DNA of 64,000 nucleotides, from positions 17,841 to 81,840 of the forward strand of contig JACUTT010000004.1 of the NCBI GenBank assembly GCA_014859655.1. The letters run 5' to 3'. Under the pieces are notes generated by a model. It saw only the letters and a program-made list of their open reading frames with translations, made no database searches and had not been told where the DNA came from. Source of the stretch: Campylobacterales bacterium. Lineage in GTDB: Bacteria; Campylobacterota; Campylobacteria; Campylobacterales; Sulfurimonadaceae. Position 1 is the first letter of the stretch. Each line of letters opens with the position of its first letter. Below are positions 45,018 to 53,701 of the stretch, in pieces. A program made the translations under genes and the position numbers.

Positions 45018-45905
45018 TTATTTTTTAATGACCAAAAGGCCTGCGATGAAAATCGCCGCAATACCGAAGGCGCTTGTCAGGTTCGGCAAGGCGTCTCCCA
45101 TAAAGAGGCCGATGATAATGGCAAACACGATGTTCGAGTAAGAGACCGCACCGACTATTCCGGCTCTCGTCACGCCGTAGGCCTTGGTCATATAGACCTG
45201 CGCCATCGTCGCAAAAAGCCCAAGCCCGAGGATGTAAAACCACGCGATACCCCTGGGCATCGTAAACTCCGCAAAGAGAAAGTCAAGCTCGTCCGTATGG
45301 ATAAAAGGCTCCAGAGCCAGAAGCATCAGCGGACCAAGGGTTCCCACCGCCATAAAAGAGAGCACGATCGCGCGGGTGTCATAATAGTTTCGCAGCTCGC
45401 GTACCGAGGTATAGGCCAGAGCCGCGCCAACGCCGCTGAAGATACCAAGAACATCCGTCTTGCTCAGGGTGAAACCGCTGGGCTGCGCGATCAGAACAAT
45501 GCCCGCAAAACCCACGAATAGGGCTATCCAGCCGTAAAAACCCATCTTCTCTTTTAAAAAGAGGTAGGCAAAAAAGGCGGTAAAGATCGGCGAGGTCTTA
45601 GAGAAGGTCATCGCGTCCGCCAGCGAGATGTGCGCTATGTTATAGAAAAAGGCCAGCAGCGCCAGAAAACCCATAAGACCGCGAAAGACGAGCAGAAAAG
45701 GGCGTCCACCCTTTTGCACCAAGGGAGTTTTCAACACCATAAACCCTATCATCACCACGCCGAAAATATTTCTGAAAAAGACCACTTCCAAAGAGCTCAT
45801 ACTCTCGCTGAGCTCTTTGGCAAAGGCGCCCATCACAGCAAACAAAAAAGAGGCAAAAAGCATGTAGAGCACGCCTTTGTCGATCAAACTTATTCTTCGT
45901 AGCAT
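45018..45905 (-). CDS. EamA-type (DMT superfamily) permease
   Basis: The ATG at 45905 is preceded by GGAGAAG; the ATG five codons earlier has none. The 295 residues form about ten hydrophobic helices in two EamA repeats (SFLFAVMGAFAKELSE, EVVFFRNIFGV, then GIFSGVGAALAYTSVRELR and GAVSYSNIVFAIIIGLFMGD). Family members export metabolites or amino acids. The substrate cannot be inferred. It stands 30 bases upstream of kdsA on the same strand. Confidence 0.88.
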   Translation of the reverse strand: MLRRISLIDKGVLYMLFASFLFAVMGAFAKELSESMSSLEVVFFRNIFGVVMIGFMVLKTPLVQKGGRPFLLVFRGLMGFLALLAFFYNIAHISLADAMTFSKTSPIFTAFFAYLFLKEKMGFYGWIALFVGFAGIVLIAQPSGFTLSKTDVLGIFSGVGAALAYTSVRELRNYYDTRAIVLSFMAVGTLGPLMLLALEPFIHTDELDFLFAEFTMPRGIAWFYILGLGLFATMAQVYMTKAYGVTRAGIVGAVSYSNIVFAIIIGLFMGDALPNLTSAFGIAAIFIAGLLVIKK

Positions 45906-45931
45906 TTTAATCTTCTCCATTTGATGTTATG

Positions 45932-45958
45932 CACTTTAGGAACAAAGTCCCTAAAGTG
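45932..45958. repeat. 9-bp perfect inverted repeat upstream of the EamA gene
   Basis: CACTTTAGG and CCTAAAGTG are separated by 9 bases, about 27 bases upstream of the permease start. The spacing and position suit an operator or a leader hairpin. Confidence 0.45.
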
Positions 45959-46019
45959 GCAGGGACAGATGTCCCTACGACCCCCTAAAGCTACCCGCAT
46001 CCTTCGGATACGGCAGATA

Positions 46020-46065
46020 AACTGACCTTTCACACCTTGTCAGGGCAAGATGCGAAAGGTCAGTT
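46020..46065. repeat. 12-bp perfect inverted repeat overlapping a promoter
   Basis: AACTGACCTTTC at 46020 is exactly complementary to GAAAGGTCAGTT at 46054. The 22-base loop has a further CTTG/CAAG pairing. The right arm ends 9 bases before a -10 box, so it covers the -35 zone. No T-run follows on either strand, which makes a simple terminator less likely. Confidence 0.6.
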
Positions 46066-46074
46066 ATTTAATGC

Positions 46075-46080
46075 TAGAAT
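46075..46080 (+). promoter_or_regulatory. -10 box for the TerB/J-domain gene
   Basis: ATGCTAGAAT resembles an extended -10 element. TAGAAT lies 34 bases before the ATG at 46115 and downstream of an in-frame ATG at 46037, which rules out that longer start for this promoter. Confidence 0.45.
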
Positions 46081-46114
46081 TCTAGTCAAACTTCTATTAA
46101 TGACAAGGAAAACA

Positions 46115-46873
46115 ATGTTCAATCTCATACTCTTTGGTATCGTCGTCTATGTGCTTTATCGCATCTTCAAAAGCTATCAGCGTTTTCAGCAGCACTACTA
46201 CACGCAGGCACAGTTTAAAAACATGCGCATTTCCAAAGAGGCGATCGCCGGCAGCGAGCTGGGTCTTTTTGTGGCGCTATGTGCCAAGGTCGCCAAGGCA
46301 GACGGGCGCATCGACGCGCTCGAAGCCGAACTCATCGGCAATATGTTCACCGACATCTCCCGCGTCTTTCCCGAGCCCCAAAAGGTCAAGGAGTACCTCA
46401 AAGAGATCTTCAGCGAGGAGAAGAAACAGCCGCGCAATGTCGACCGCATCGTCTCGGAGCTCTACATCCTGATCCACAAAGACAGGCAAAAGTGTCAGAT
46501 GATGATGAGCTTTTTGATCAACATCGCCTTTATCGACGGCAAGGTCACCCACGCCGAAGAGAGCCTGCTGACCAAGATCGCGGCCTTCTTGCACTTCAAC
46601 TCAGCCGAGTTCGAGTCGATGATGGATCAGTTCCGCTCAAGCTTCTCGCAAACGACAGTACACAGCTCCATAGAGCAGGCCTACAAACTTTTGGGTGCCT
46701 CCGCCTCGGACGATCTCAACACCATAAAGAAAAAGTACCGCACACTGGTCAAAAAGCACCACCCCGACATCATCAAAGCCCAGGGTGCGGATGAGGATTA
46801 CGTCAGGGCCGCGACGAAAAAGATCCAGGAGATCAACGAAGCCTACGAGACGATCAAGAAGCAAAAAGCCTAA
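46115..46873 (+). CDS. djlA: DjlA-like membrane-anchored TerB/J-domain co-chaperone
   Basis: The ATG at 46115 follows AAGGAAAAC. The 252 residues begin with one membrane helix (about 2-17). A TerB-like domain (about 45-175) follows, with two acidic loops KADGRIDALEAEL and IDGKVTHAEESLL. The C-terminal J domain (about 190-252) carries the HPD motif at 216-218 in KKHHPDIIK. J domains stimulate the ATPase of DnaK. The order TM-TerB-J is that of E. coli DjlA. The gene converges on the membrane-protein gene with a 4-base overlap. Confidence 0.88.
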   Translation: MFNLILFGIVVYVLYRIFKSYQRFQQHYYTQAQFKNMRISKEAIAGSELGLFVALCAKVAKADGRIDALEAELIGNMFTDISRVFPEPQKVKEYLKEIFSEEKKQPRNVDRIVSELYILIHKDRQKCQMMMSFLINIAFIDGKVTHAEESLLTKIAAFLHFNSAEFESMMDQFRSSFSQTTVHSSIEQAYKLLGASASDDLNTIKKKYRTLVKKHHPDIIKAQGADEDYVRAATKKIQEINEAYETIKKQKA

Positions 46874-47832
46874 CGAAGAGAATTCTGGTAGCTCTCAATT
46901 GTCTTCTTCATCGTGCTAAAATGCTCAAACTTCAGATGCATCAAGGTCAGCCCCAGATACAAAACCGCCATCATCGACCAGACGATAGCAAACTGCCGAG
47001 CAGGCTTTTTGACCAAGTAGGAGATGAGGAGGTTGAGCTGCACGTAGTTCCCCACCCCCGAGATGATATACAAAAACAAAAAGATGAAGATCACGCTGGC
47101 CGTCGGGTCTATCCACAGAACAAAACGCTCCACCTCATGATTGAGCATCTCGCGCAGATACTTATAACTGAGCAGGCTCACCAGAGAAAAGAGCAGAAAT
47201 TTAAAGGCCAGCACCACGCCTTGGTCAAAAAATAGCTTGTGGAGGTTCACCTTGGTATGCAGTCCAAAGAGCACATCAAAGATCAAAAACGAAAAAAGAA
47301 GGGTGATGATAAAGGCTTCCATCAGGTCCGAAGTCAAGGAAAAGAAGAGCATAAAGAGCAGGAGATGATAGCCCAGCTTCTGATCCAAACGGTTTTTCGC
47401 ATAGAGCCGGGCGATAGTGTCGCGGCTTTGCAAAAGCTTGTTGCCTAAAAAAGTCCAAAACAAAAAGAGGACCACAAAAGCGCCCAGGGTCAAAATGATC
47501 CAGCGGGCATTGAGGCTCAACAGGACCGAGGCCTTGATAAAAAGCAGAAAAAACGCCCCGCCGACAAGAGGAATGACAATAAGAAAAAAGGGCAGTTTGA
47601 TATAGAACATGATCAGGCGCGAGGCATCCTTGTCTTTGATCAGGGCGTTGTAAGTCAGCGAGAGCCTGTTGTTGGCAATGATAAGACGCAGCGGATAGTA
47701 GAGCACCAGCGTCAACAGCAAAAAAAGCGTTGTCGTCACCTGCCGGGTCGGTTCATAGGCGTTGAAAAGGGTCAGCGTGATAAAGGCGATCGCCAAAAAG
47801 AGAAAAGAGAAGGAGGCGAGTTGTTTAATCAT
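46870..47832 (-). CDS. Multi-pass membrane protein of unknown function
   Basis: I do not recognise this 320-residue protein. It has about eight hydrophobic helices and few conserved polar motifs (EPTRQVTTTLFLLL near the N-terminus, ARLYAKNRLDQKLGYHLL in the middle, and MHLKFEHFSTMKK before the end). It is alone on the minus strand, between the J-domain gene and a divergent AEC transporter. The sequence is Phe/Leu-rich. Confidence 0.7.
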   Translation of the reverse strand: MIKQLASFSFLFLAIAFITLTLFNAYEPTRQVTTTLFLLLTLVLYYPLRLIIANNRLSLTYNALIKDKDASRLIMFYIKLPFFLIVIPLVGGAFFLLFIKASVLLSLNARWIILTLGAFVVLFLFWTFLGNKLLQSRDTIARLYAKNRLDQKLGYHLLLFMLFFSLTSDLMEAFIITLLFSFLIFDVLFGLHTKVNLHKLFFDQGVVLAFKFLLFSLVSLLSYKYLREMLNHEVERFVLWIDPTASVIFIFLFLYIISGVGNYVQLNLLISYLVKKPARQFAIVWSMMAVLYLGLTLMHLKFEHFSTMKKTIESYQNSLR

Positions 47833-47860
47833 TTGAAGAATATTACTATAAACTTCTTGC

Positions 47861-47866
47861 TAAAAT
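47861..47866 (+). promoter_or_regulatory. -10 box for the AEC transporter gene
   Basis: TTGCTAAAAT is an extended -10 element. It ends 19 bases before the TTG start, with AAAAAAGGA between. Confidence 0.5.
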
Positions 47867-47885
47867 TCTAAAAAAAAGGACATCT

Positions 47886-48794
47886 TTGGGAACTGTTTTT
47901 CTGGCTGTCTCTTCGATCTATATCTTTATCCTTATCGGCTATAGCGCCAAATACTTCTTCAAAGAGAAGATCGACGAGAAGTCGCTGAATCTTCTCTCTG
48001 TCTATTTTCTGCAGGTCTTTTTGACCTTCTGGGGTCTGTTAAAGCGCCCCATCGACAGCGAACTGCTCCTCGCTCCGCTGATCTATCTGGGCATCATCGC
48101 TATCATCCTGACCCTCACATTTTTGATGGCACGCCGGCTCTTTTTGGACCCCAAAGAGCGTTCCATCGCCTCCATAGCCGCCCTTATCGGCAACACGGGA
48201 AATCTTGGCATTCCCGTAGGAATCGCGGTTTTTGGCGAGGAGAGCATCCCTTTTACGACGCTGATCAACCTGGCCAATATCTTTATCGTCTATACCCTGG
48301 GGGTCTACTTCTATTCGCGGGGAAATTTTTCCATTTCGCAGTCTTTGCGCAACATTGTCAAACTCCCCGTCTTGTGGTTCGCCCTGCTGGCACTGGGCTT
48401 CAACTTCTACGAGGTCAGCCTGCCCAAAGAGATCATGAAGGTCCTGGAGATGGGGGCCTACTCGAGCATGGTCATCCAGCTCATCATCCTGGGGATGTTC
48501 CTGCACAGCGTCAGGCTCCGCCACCTCAACCTCAGACTCATTGCCTTTGTCAATGTGACGAAGTTCATTCTGCTGCCCGCACTGGCCTTTTCTCTGCTGC
48601 AGTTTGCCCCGCTTTCAACGATGATAAAGGGGGTCATCTTTATGGAGCTCTTCATGCCACTGGCCGTTGCCAACGTCAACCTGGCTTCACTTTATGGCTG
48701 CCGCAGCGAAGATGTCACGGCCCTTATCTTTATCTCTTCATTGCTCTTTTTGCTCTTTGGGTTTTTCGGGCTAACTTTGATTGAGAAGTTTTAG
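47886..48794 (+). CDS. AEC-family (auxin efflux carrier type) transporter
   Basis: The reading frame starts at TTG (47886) behind an AAAAGGA site and encodes 302 residues with about ten helices in two halves. IGNTGNLGIPVGIAVFGEE carries the family Asn/Pro signature of the fourth helix, and ELFMPLAVANVNLASLYG that of the eighth. Family members export organic acids such as malate or malonate, but the substrate here is unknown. Its end overlaps the opposite gene by 4 bases. Confidence 0.85.
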   Translation: MGTVFLAVSSIYIFILIGYSAKYFFKEKIDEKSLNLLSVYFLQVFLTFWGLLKRPIDSELLLAPLIYLGIIAIILTLTFLMARRLFLDPKERSIASIAALIGNTGNLGIPVGIAVFGEESIPFTTLINLANIFIVYTLGVYFYSRGNFSISQSLRNIVKLPVLWFALLALGFNFYEVSLPKEIMKVLEMGAYSSMVIQLIILGMFLHSVRLRHLNLRLIAFVNVTKFILLPALAFSLLQFAPLSTMIKGVIFMELFMPLAVANVNLASLYGCRSEDVTALIFISSLLFLLFGFFGLTLIEKF

Positions 48795-49273
48795 TCCAGC
48801 ATCTCCGGGGAGAGTCCCACGATCCACTCATAGGCGATCACGCTGGGTTTTTTGTCGATCTGCACAAGGAAAAAGTGGCGATTTCCTTCAAGAAGTTCTG
48901 CGTCAATAAGCTTCGATTTTTCCGCTTCGCTTGGACGCATCTTCAGCAGCACCCTCGCCTTCTTGAAGATCTCTTGCGTCTGCTCTGCGCTGGGATCGGC
49001 GTACTCTACACGGTCACCCTTGCGGATAAGCAAACGTTTCAGAAACTCGAAGCTTTGCAAACTTGAGCGAAAGAGAAGAAGGCAGAGCAGCACCACAAAC
49101 ACGCCTACTCCCCAGTGAATGACAGAGAGCACAAAGCCCAGACTCAGGACAAAGAGAAGGTAGAAAAAGAAGAAGACGGGCGTGAACTTTTCAAAGAGCA
49201 TCACCCGCGAAATGATAAAAAAACTCCGCAGCAGATGCGTATAGGGCTGCAAAGAATCCCTGAGAGAACTCAC
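48791..49273 (-). CDS. Two-helix membrane protein of unknown function
   Basis: I chose the GTG at 49273, which overlaps the PRTase stop as GTGA; a longer frame would begin inside that gene. The 160 residues have two adjacent hydrophobic helices (about 28-65) and a charged cytoplasmic C-terminal half (LLIRKGDRVEYADPSAEQTQ, ending EWIVGLSPEMLD). I do not recognise it. Coupling to the PRTase suggests a shared transcript. Confidence 0.65.
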   Translation of the reverse strand: MSSLRDSLQPYTHLLRSFFIISRVMLFEKFTPVFFFFYLLFVLSLGFVLSVIHWGVGVFVVLLCLLLFRSSLQSFEFLKRLLIRKGDRVEYADPSAEQTQEIFKKARVLLKMRPSEAEKSKLIDAELLEGNRHFFLVQIDKKPSVIAYEWIVGLSPEMLD

Positions 49274-49728
49274 GATTCGTTTTCCAGAACATCTTTTTCC
49301 CAGAAAAACTCTATCCACTCTTTGGCCTCATTTATGGCAAAGTCGGGCTGCACAAGCGCCGTCGGCTTGTAAAACAAAGCCGCGACCTTGAACTCGACCT
49401 GCGGAAAGTTTTCTTGCAAGAGAAAAAGTATTGCGCTTATCGTCTCGCCGCTGTCGACGATATCATCGAGGATCAGCACCTTTTTGGCTTCGCTTAGATC
49501 GGGAAGATTGAAGAGCTGGCATTCGCTACCTTTTTGCTCCTTCTCGTACAAAATAGAGTTGATGCTAAAGAGGCGGCGGTTGTCTGTGGCAATAGCGTAG
49601 GCATGCGCCAGCGTCAATCCACCCCGTGCCACAGCAAGCAGGGTGTCGGCTCTATAGGCTTTGGAAAGCTCGAGAAGTTTTTTTGTGTCTTTTACAAATT
49701 CGTCGTAGGCATAGTAGCGCATGGGCAT
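49270..49728 (-). CDS. Purine phosphoribosyltransferase (Gpt/Hpt-like)
   Basis: The 152-residue type I PRTase has the PRPP loop KVLILDDIVDSGETI near residue 84, with the acidic pair intact, and the flexible loop and hood regions of xanthine/hypoxanthine enzymes (VARGGLTLAHAYA near residue 33). It salvages a purine base to the nucleotide. The exact base cannot be fixed. The start is at the first or third codon. It is followed by the membrane gene with a GTGA overlap. Confidence 0.85.
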   Translation of the reverse strand: MPMRYYAYDEFVKDTKKLLELSKAYRADTLLAVARGGLTLAHAYAIATDNRRLFSINSILYEKEQKGSECQLFNLPDLSEAKKVLILDDIVDSGETISAILFLLQENFPQVEFKVAALFYKPTALVQPDFAINEAKEWIEFFWEKDVLENES

Positions 49729-49787
49729 CCGTAATATTGAAAATTGCCATCATTGTAACGGGAACTTTCTTTTTTAAAGGACAGTTT

Positions 49788-50927
49788 ATGCTAGAATCAC
49801 TGAAAAATTCAAGGGTACGCATGGAAGAGTTACAGAGTATATTGCATGAGGTTTTTTTAGGCAACAGTGTCGCGCAATGGATGCTCTCCTTTGGTGTCTT
49901 CTTCTTCTTTATCCTCCTGCGCCGCCCCTTTGCCCAGCTCTCTATCGAAATTTTGCACAAGGCAAGCGTCAAGACGAAAAACACCCTGATCCAGACGATC
50001 ATTACCGTTATCGAACCGCCTTTGCGCCTGATCATTGTCCTTGTCGGTTTCTACGCGATGTTCGCTTTTTTAACCCTTACCCCCGAACTCGATGCCTTTC
50101 TTATGCATTTCTTCCGCTCCATGTTTGCCTTCACCCTCTTCTGGGCATTTTACCGCATCAGCGACGGCTTCAGCGACTACCTTGGCGCGCACAAGGGGAG
50201 CCTCGTCAGCACTCTGCGCTCCGACCTGACGCTCTTCTTTATCAAGGTCGTCAAGTTTGTCCTCGTCGTCATGGGATTTGTCATCATTGTCCAGGAGTGG
50301 GGCTATAATTTTACGGGCTTTTTGGCCTCTTTGGGCCTGGGCGGTCTGGCCTTCGCATTGGCGGCCAAAGACACGGCGGCCAACCTTTTCGGCTCACTGG
50401 TCATCTTCTCCGACAAGCCTTTTGATGTGGGCGACTGGGTAAAGACGCCCGACGTTGAAGGTGTCGTCGAAGCTATCGGTATGCGCTCAACGCGTATCCG
50501 TACCTTTGAAAAAGCCCTTGTCGCTGTTCCTAATGCGATCCTGGCCAACAGCCCCATCACCAACTGGTCGCGCATGACAATGCGCCGCATCAAGATGACG
50601 ATAGGCCTGACCTACGCCACAAGTGCTGAACAGATGCAGAATATTCTCGGCGACATCCGCACGATGCTCAAAAATGACAAAGAGATCAATCAGCAGACGA
50701 TCATGGTCAACTTTACCGATTTTCAGGACTCCTCTTTGGGGATCTTCTGCTACTTCTTCACCAACACGACAAACTGGCAGGAGTATCTGATGGTACGCGA
50801 ACGTATAAACCTGCAAATCATGAAGATTATCAAGGAGAACAAGGCAAGCTTCGCCTTCCCTTCGCAATCGCTCTACATCGAGAGCCTGAGTGATAGCCTG
50901 CTCCCCTCACCAAAGGCCGCCTTATGA
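49788..50927 (+). CDS. mscS: Small-conductance mechanosensitive channel (MscS family)
   Basis: The start at 49788 follows AAAGGA; the open frame extends far upstream over the divergent gene without a ribosome site. The 379 residues have four or so membrane helices. The pore helix GLGGLAFALAAKDTAANL is of the MscS type, followed by the beta domain (FSDKPFDVGDWV, MRSTRIRTFEKALVAVPN) and the C-terminal cytoplasmic cage. It releases osmolytes on hypo-osmotic shock. Its stop overlaps the LPP20 lipoprotein gene by ATGA. Confidence 0.92.
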   Translation: MLESLKNSRVRMEELQSILHEVFLGNSVAQWMLSFGVFFFFILLRRPFAQLSIEILHKASVKTKNTLIQTIITVIEPPLRLIIVLVGFYAMFAFLTLTPELDAFLMHFFRSMFAFTLFWAFYRISDGFSDYLGAHKGSLVSTLRSDLTLFFIKVVKFVLVVMGFVIIVQEWGYNFTGFLASLGLGGLAFALAAKDTAANLFGSLVIFSDKPFDVGDWVKTPDVEGVVEAIGMRSTRIRTFEKALVAVPNAILANSPITNWSRMTMRRIKMTIGLTYATSAEQMQNILGDIRTMLKNDKEINQQTIMVNFTDFQDSSLGIFCYFFTNTTNWQEYLMVRERINLQIMKIIKENKASFAFPSQSLYIESLSDSLLPSPKAAL

Positions 50928-51901
50928 AAAGGGTCACATTTATGCTGCTCTCCCTGTTCTTTATGGGCTGTAGCGGAGCCAAACAGCCCGAAGTACTCTC
51001 TTACCCCTCTTGGTACCTCAACCCGCCGCACAATGACGGCAGTTCTCTGTACGGTGTAGGCGAAGGAGTCGACCTCTCTTCAGCCAAGATCTCCGCGCTC
51101 AACGCTATAGCAGCCTCCCTCTCCGTCACAGTAAGCTCAGAGTTCAAAAAAAGCGAGTCAAGCAGCAGCTTCAACGGGCGCGAAAATACCTATCACTCCG
51201 CCATAAACACCCTCAAGGCCGAGGTCAAAGAGATAGAGTTTGGCGACTATACAGTAGTACAAAACCTGGCCCTCTCCGGCAGGATCATCCTTCTCGTCGA
51301 GGTGTCGCGCTCCAGGCTTTTCAATGCGCAAAAGGCCAAACTCGAACAGTTCTCGAAAGAGCTCCGGGCCGAACACGCCAACATCTCTCGCAAATCACCT
51401 TTGCAACAGGCATTTGCCTATGAGCAGAGTATGGAGAAGACGCAAAAGCTCACCGCCCTAGCCCTGCTCGCCAAGAGCATCAATTCCAACTTTGACACCG
51501 CACCTTATATCGATCAGGTCGCACAGATCAAGCAGTACCAGGAAGATGCTCTTGGCAACGCAAAGGTCTCTGTTACGGCAGATCCGGAGGCAAGGGTATT
51601 TGTGGATGCGCTCAAAGAGGGGCTCAATGATGCCGGTATACAGACCGTCTCCAGCGGCGCGAACACCCACATCCATCTGCAAAACAGCTTTCAGACCGAT
51701 GTGATTTACGGCTTTACCATCGTCAAGGCAACTCTTCTGCTCTCAACCAAAGACGCCCAGCAAAGAAACATCGCGACCAAGACGATAAGCCTTAATGGCA
51801 AGTCGCGCTACGACGCTGAAAAAGCGAAGCTCAGTGCCGCGCAGTCGCTTTCGCTAAAAATCACGCAAGAGGGTATCTATGCCCTTATCGGCATCCAATA
51901 A
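50924..51901 (+). CDS. LPP20-domain lipoprotein
   Basis: The 325-residue precursor has a lipoprotein signal (FFMGC, lipidated Cys16). The LPP20 region (about 25-150) begins PSWYLNPP, with LYGVGEG and a helix rich in Ala/Ser. A second part (about 210-325) has alternating beta strands. LPP20 proteins include Helicobacter Lpp20 and Campylobacter FlgP, which work in the outer membrane and flagellar basal disk. It is coupled to mscS and followed by a CsgG-like gene and another LPP20 gene. Confidence 0.8.
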   Translation: MKRVTFMLLSLFFMGCSGAKQPEVLSYPSWYLNPPHNDGSSLYGVGEGVDLSSAKISALNAIAASLSVTVSSEFKKSESSSSFNGRENTYHSAINTLKAEVKEIEFGDYTVVQNLALSGRIILLVEVSRSRLFNAQKAKLEQFSKELRAEHANISRKSPLQQAFAYEQSMEKTQKLTALALLAKSINSNFDTAPYIDQVAQIKQYQEDALGNAKVSVTADPEARVFVDALKEGLNDAGIQTVSSGANTHIHLQNSFQTDVIYGFTIVKATLLLSTKDAQQRNIATKTISLNGKSRYDAEKAKLSAAQSLSLKITQEGIYALIGIQ

Positions 51902-51913
51902 ACAGGAGTTTAC

Positions 51914-52939
51914 ATGTTCAGATCTTTCGCATCCTTTGTTCTTATGCTGCTTTTTCTTGGCGGCTGCGGTGCCTCCATCGGCTCACTCGAAGCCTTTGCC
52001 CCGGTTCCCCTTGAAGACTCGGCCTTTATGCCGACAAAAGAGGAGATAAAAAGCGGCAAGACCAAGGTGATTCTCACCCCCATCGATGATACCAAGTTCA
52101 CTTTGGCGCAAAAGGCCAACCTTGGACAGTCTTTGTATGTCGAACTCGAACGCCAGCTTAGCACCAGCGGCACGGTCGAAATCCTCGACAGGGATATCTC
52201 ACAGAAGTTTGAAAACGAGATCCGTCTCAGTGAGCTGAACCAAGCCTCCCAGATGAGCGAGATCGATCTTTCTGTGGCAAAATACGCGATCTCAGGAAGC
52301 CTCTCCAACGCCCAATTTGTATCACGTTTCGTTCAGACGCAGCGCTGGCAGGACAAAAAGGGAAAGGTCCATCTCATTCCTGCGCACTACATCTATACGG
52401 CCTCGGTAAGCGGCATCCTCAAGATCTATGCCATCCCTTCGATGAAGGTCTTAAAAACCATAGAGTTTTCAGACAGTGCCAGACGCAGCGAAGACAGTAA
52501 GTACTACGGCAGCAGCCACTACCCTTCAGATGTCGGCGGCATGCTCAATCAAGCGGGGCGTTCAGCGATCCACTCTACCCGCCATGACTTCAAAAATTAC
52601 CTTGCGCCAAAGGGCTACATAATGCAGCAGCGAAGCGACGGGAAGAAAAAGATAGTCCAGGTCAACATCGGAAAAGCCGACGGGCTTAAAACAGGAGAAG
52701 AGGTGGATATCTATTCGGTCCAGAGCAGCACAAACCCCTTCACTCAAGAGGAGGAGACAGAGAGCATAAAAATTGCCAGGGGACTTATCTCAAACAAGAT
52801 TGATGAGCATCGCGCATGGATCATCATTGAAGAGCAGAGCCAAGAGATCAAACTGGGCGATTACATCAAGGCCAACTACACCAAAGAGTTTTTTGACTAC
52901 ATCAATGACTTTACAAAAGGCTATAGCGGCCTGATCTAG
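51914..52939 (+). CDS. CsgG-like lipoprotein
   Basis: The 341 residues start with a lipoprotein signal ending in LFLGGC (Cys18). The body follows the CsgG/LpoB/FlgO pattern: KTKVILTPIDDTKFT, LGQSLYVELERQLSTSGTVE, and later YAISGSLSNAQFV and YTASVSGILKIYAIPS. The last 100 residues include a beta-type segment (VNIGKADGLKTGEEVDIYS). These proteins sit at the outer membrane and act in secretion, wall synthesis control or the flagellar base. It is placed between two LPP20 genes, 12 bases after the first. Confidence 0.75.
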   Translation: MFRSFASFVLMLLFLGGCGASIGSLEAFAPVPLEDSAFMPTKEEIKSGKTKVILTPIDDTKFTLAQKANLGQSLYVELERQLSTSGTVEILDRDISQKFENEIRLSELNQASQMSEIDLSVAKYAISGSLSNAQFVSRFVQTQRWQDKKGKVHLIPAHYIYTASVSGILKIYAIPSMKVLKTIEFSDSARRSEDSKYYGSSHYPSDVGGMLNQAGRSAIHSTRHDFKNYLAPKGYIMQQRSDGKKKIVQVNIGKADGLKTGEEVDIYSVQSSTNPFTQEEETESIKIARGLISNKIDEHRAWIIIEEQSQEIKLGDYIKANYTKEFFDYINDFTKGYSGLI

Positions 52940-52990
52940 ATATCTGGCGGATGTGGGGCTCCCAGCATTTGACTCTTGGGGGAAATTTGC

Positions 52991-52996
52991 TACAAT
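52991..52996 (+). promoter_or_regulatory. -10 box for the second LPP20 gene
   Basis: TTTGCTACAATTG holds an extended -10 element 25 bases before the ATG of 53022. It gives this gene its own promoter within the lipoprotein cluster. Confidence 0.5.
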
Positions 52997-53021
52997 TGCC
53001 AGATCAACATAAGGAATTCGT

Positions 53022-53612
53022 ATGAAAAAAAGTATTGGATCGATCTTTTTGGCTGCCGCAATGGCCGCCACATTTGCAGGCTGTGCCGACAAGGCTGCCG
53101 GTGTAAGCGCTGAGGAGAAGGCTGATTTCCGCTGCCGCATCAACAACGTTTTGGCACCTGAATGGGCCTGCGGAAACGAGAGCGTTGAGGGCGCGATCAC
53201 TGCTGTCGGTTCGGCGCCTATGAGCAAGCTGGGCGAAGGTTTTTCACGCCGCGAAGCAATCGCCAACGGCCGCTCAAACCTCGCACAGCAGATCCAGACG
53301 CTGGTCAAAGACAAGGTCGAGACTTTTTCACGCTCAACAGGTGTAGGCGGGGATGAAGTCGCGGACAAGGTCTCTACGCAGGTCTCCAAGCAGGTCGCAC
53401 AGGTAACACTCAACGGCTCCAAGCAGATCAAACGCTGGCAAGATCCGACTAACAACGATATCTATGTCCTGATCGGTGTAGACGAAGGCGCGATGAATCA
53501 GGAGATCAAGAACAGCGTTAAGTCCTCTTACAAGAACGACAATGCGCTATGGCAGCAGTTTCAGTCCAAACAGGCCTTAGAAAGTCTTGATAAAGAGTTC
53601 CCGACAAACTAA
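53022..53612 (+). CDS. LPP20-family outer-membrane lipoprotein
   Basis: The 196 residues include a lipoprotein signal (ATFAGC, Cys21). A short region with a Cys pair (FRCRINN, EWACGNE) precedes the LPP20 domain (about 60-160: EGAITAVGSAPMSKLGEGF, EAIANGRSNLAQQIQTLVK, RWQDPTNNDIYVLIGVDE). It resembles Lpp20/FlgP-type proteins more closely than the 325-residue gene upstream. A terminator hairpin and a very long inverted repeat follow. Confidence 0.85.
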   Translation: MKKSIGSIFLAAAMAATFAGCADKAAGVSAEEKADFRCRINNVLAPEWACGNESVEGAITAVGSAPMSKLGEGFSRREAIANGRSNLAQQIQTLVKDKVETFSRSTGVGGDEVADKVSTQVSKQVAQVTLNGSKQIKRWQDPTNNDIYVLIGVDEGAMNQEIKNSVKSSYKNDNALWQQFQSKQALESLDKEFPTN

Positions 53613-53620
53613 ACCGAAGA

Positions 53621-53639
53621 TGAGCAGACAATCTGCTCA
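53621..53639 (+). terminator. Terminator-like hairpin after the LPP20 gene
   Basis: TGAGCAGA and TCTGCTCA pair perfectly around CAA, followed by CTTCTTT. It lies 9 bases beyond the stop codon. Confidence 0.6.
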
Positions 53640-53642
53640 CTT

Positions 53643-53682
53643 CTTTAAATCCAAGGGCACCTTGGTGCGCTTGGATTTAAAG
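53643..53682. repeat. Long 18-bp inverted repeat with one mismatch
   Basis: CTTTAAATCCAAG-G-GCACC pairs with GGTGC-G-CTTGGATTTAAAG around a TT loop, with a single G/G mismatch. It fills the gap between the LPP20 gene and the transglycosylase gene. The A/T-rich base of the stem could act as a terminator in either direction, but no T-run follows. Confidence 0.65.
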
Positions 53683-53701
53683 ACACCCTAAAAGAAGTCA
53701 A

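Noticed and set aside
49626-49787. Longer N-terminus for MscS
   Set aside because: The extra 54 codons run over the divergent PRTase gene and lack a ribosome site; AAAGGA precedes the ATG at 49788.
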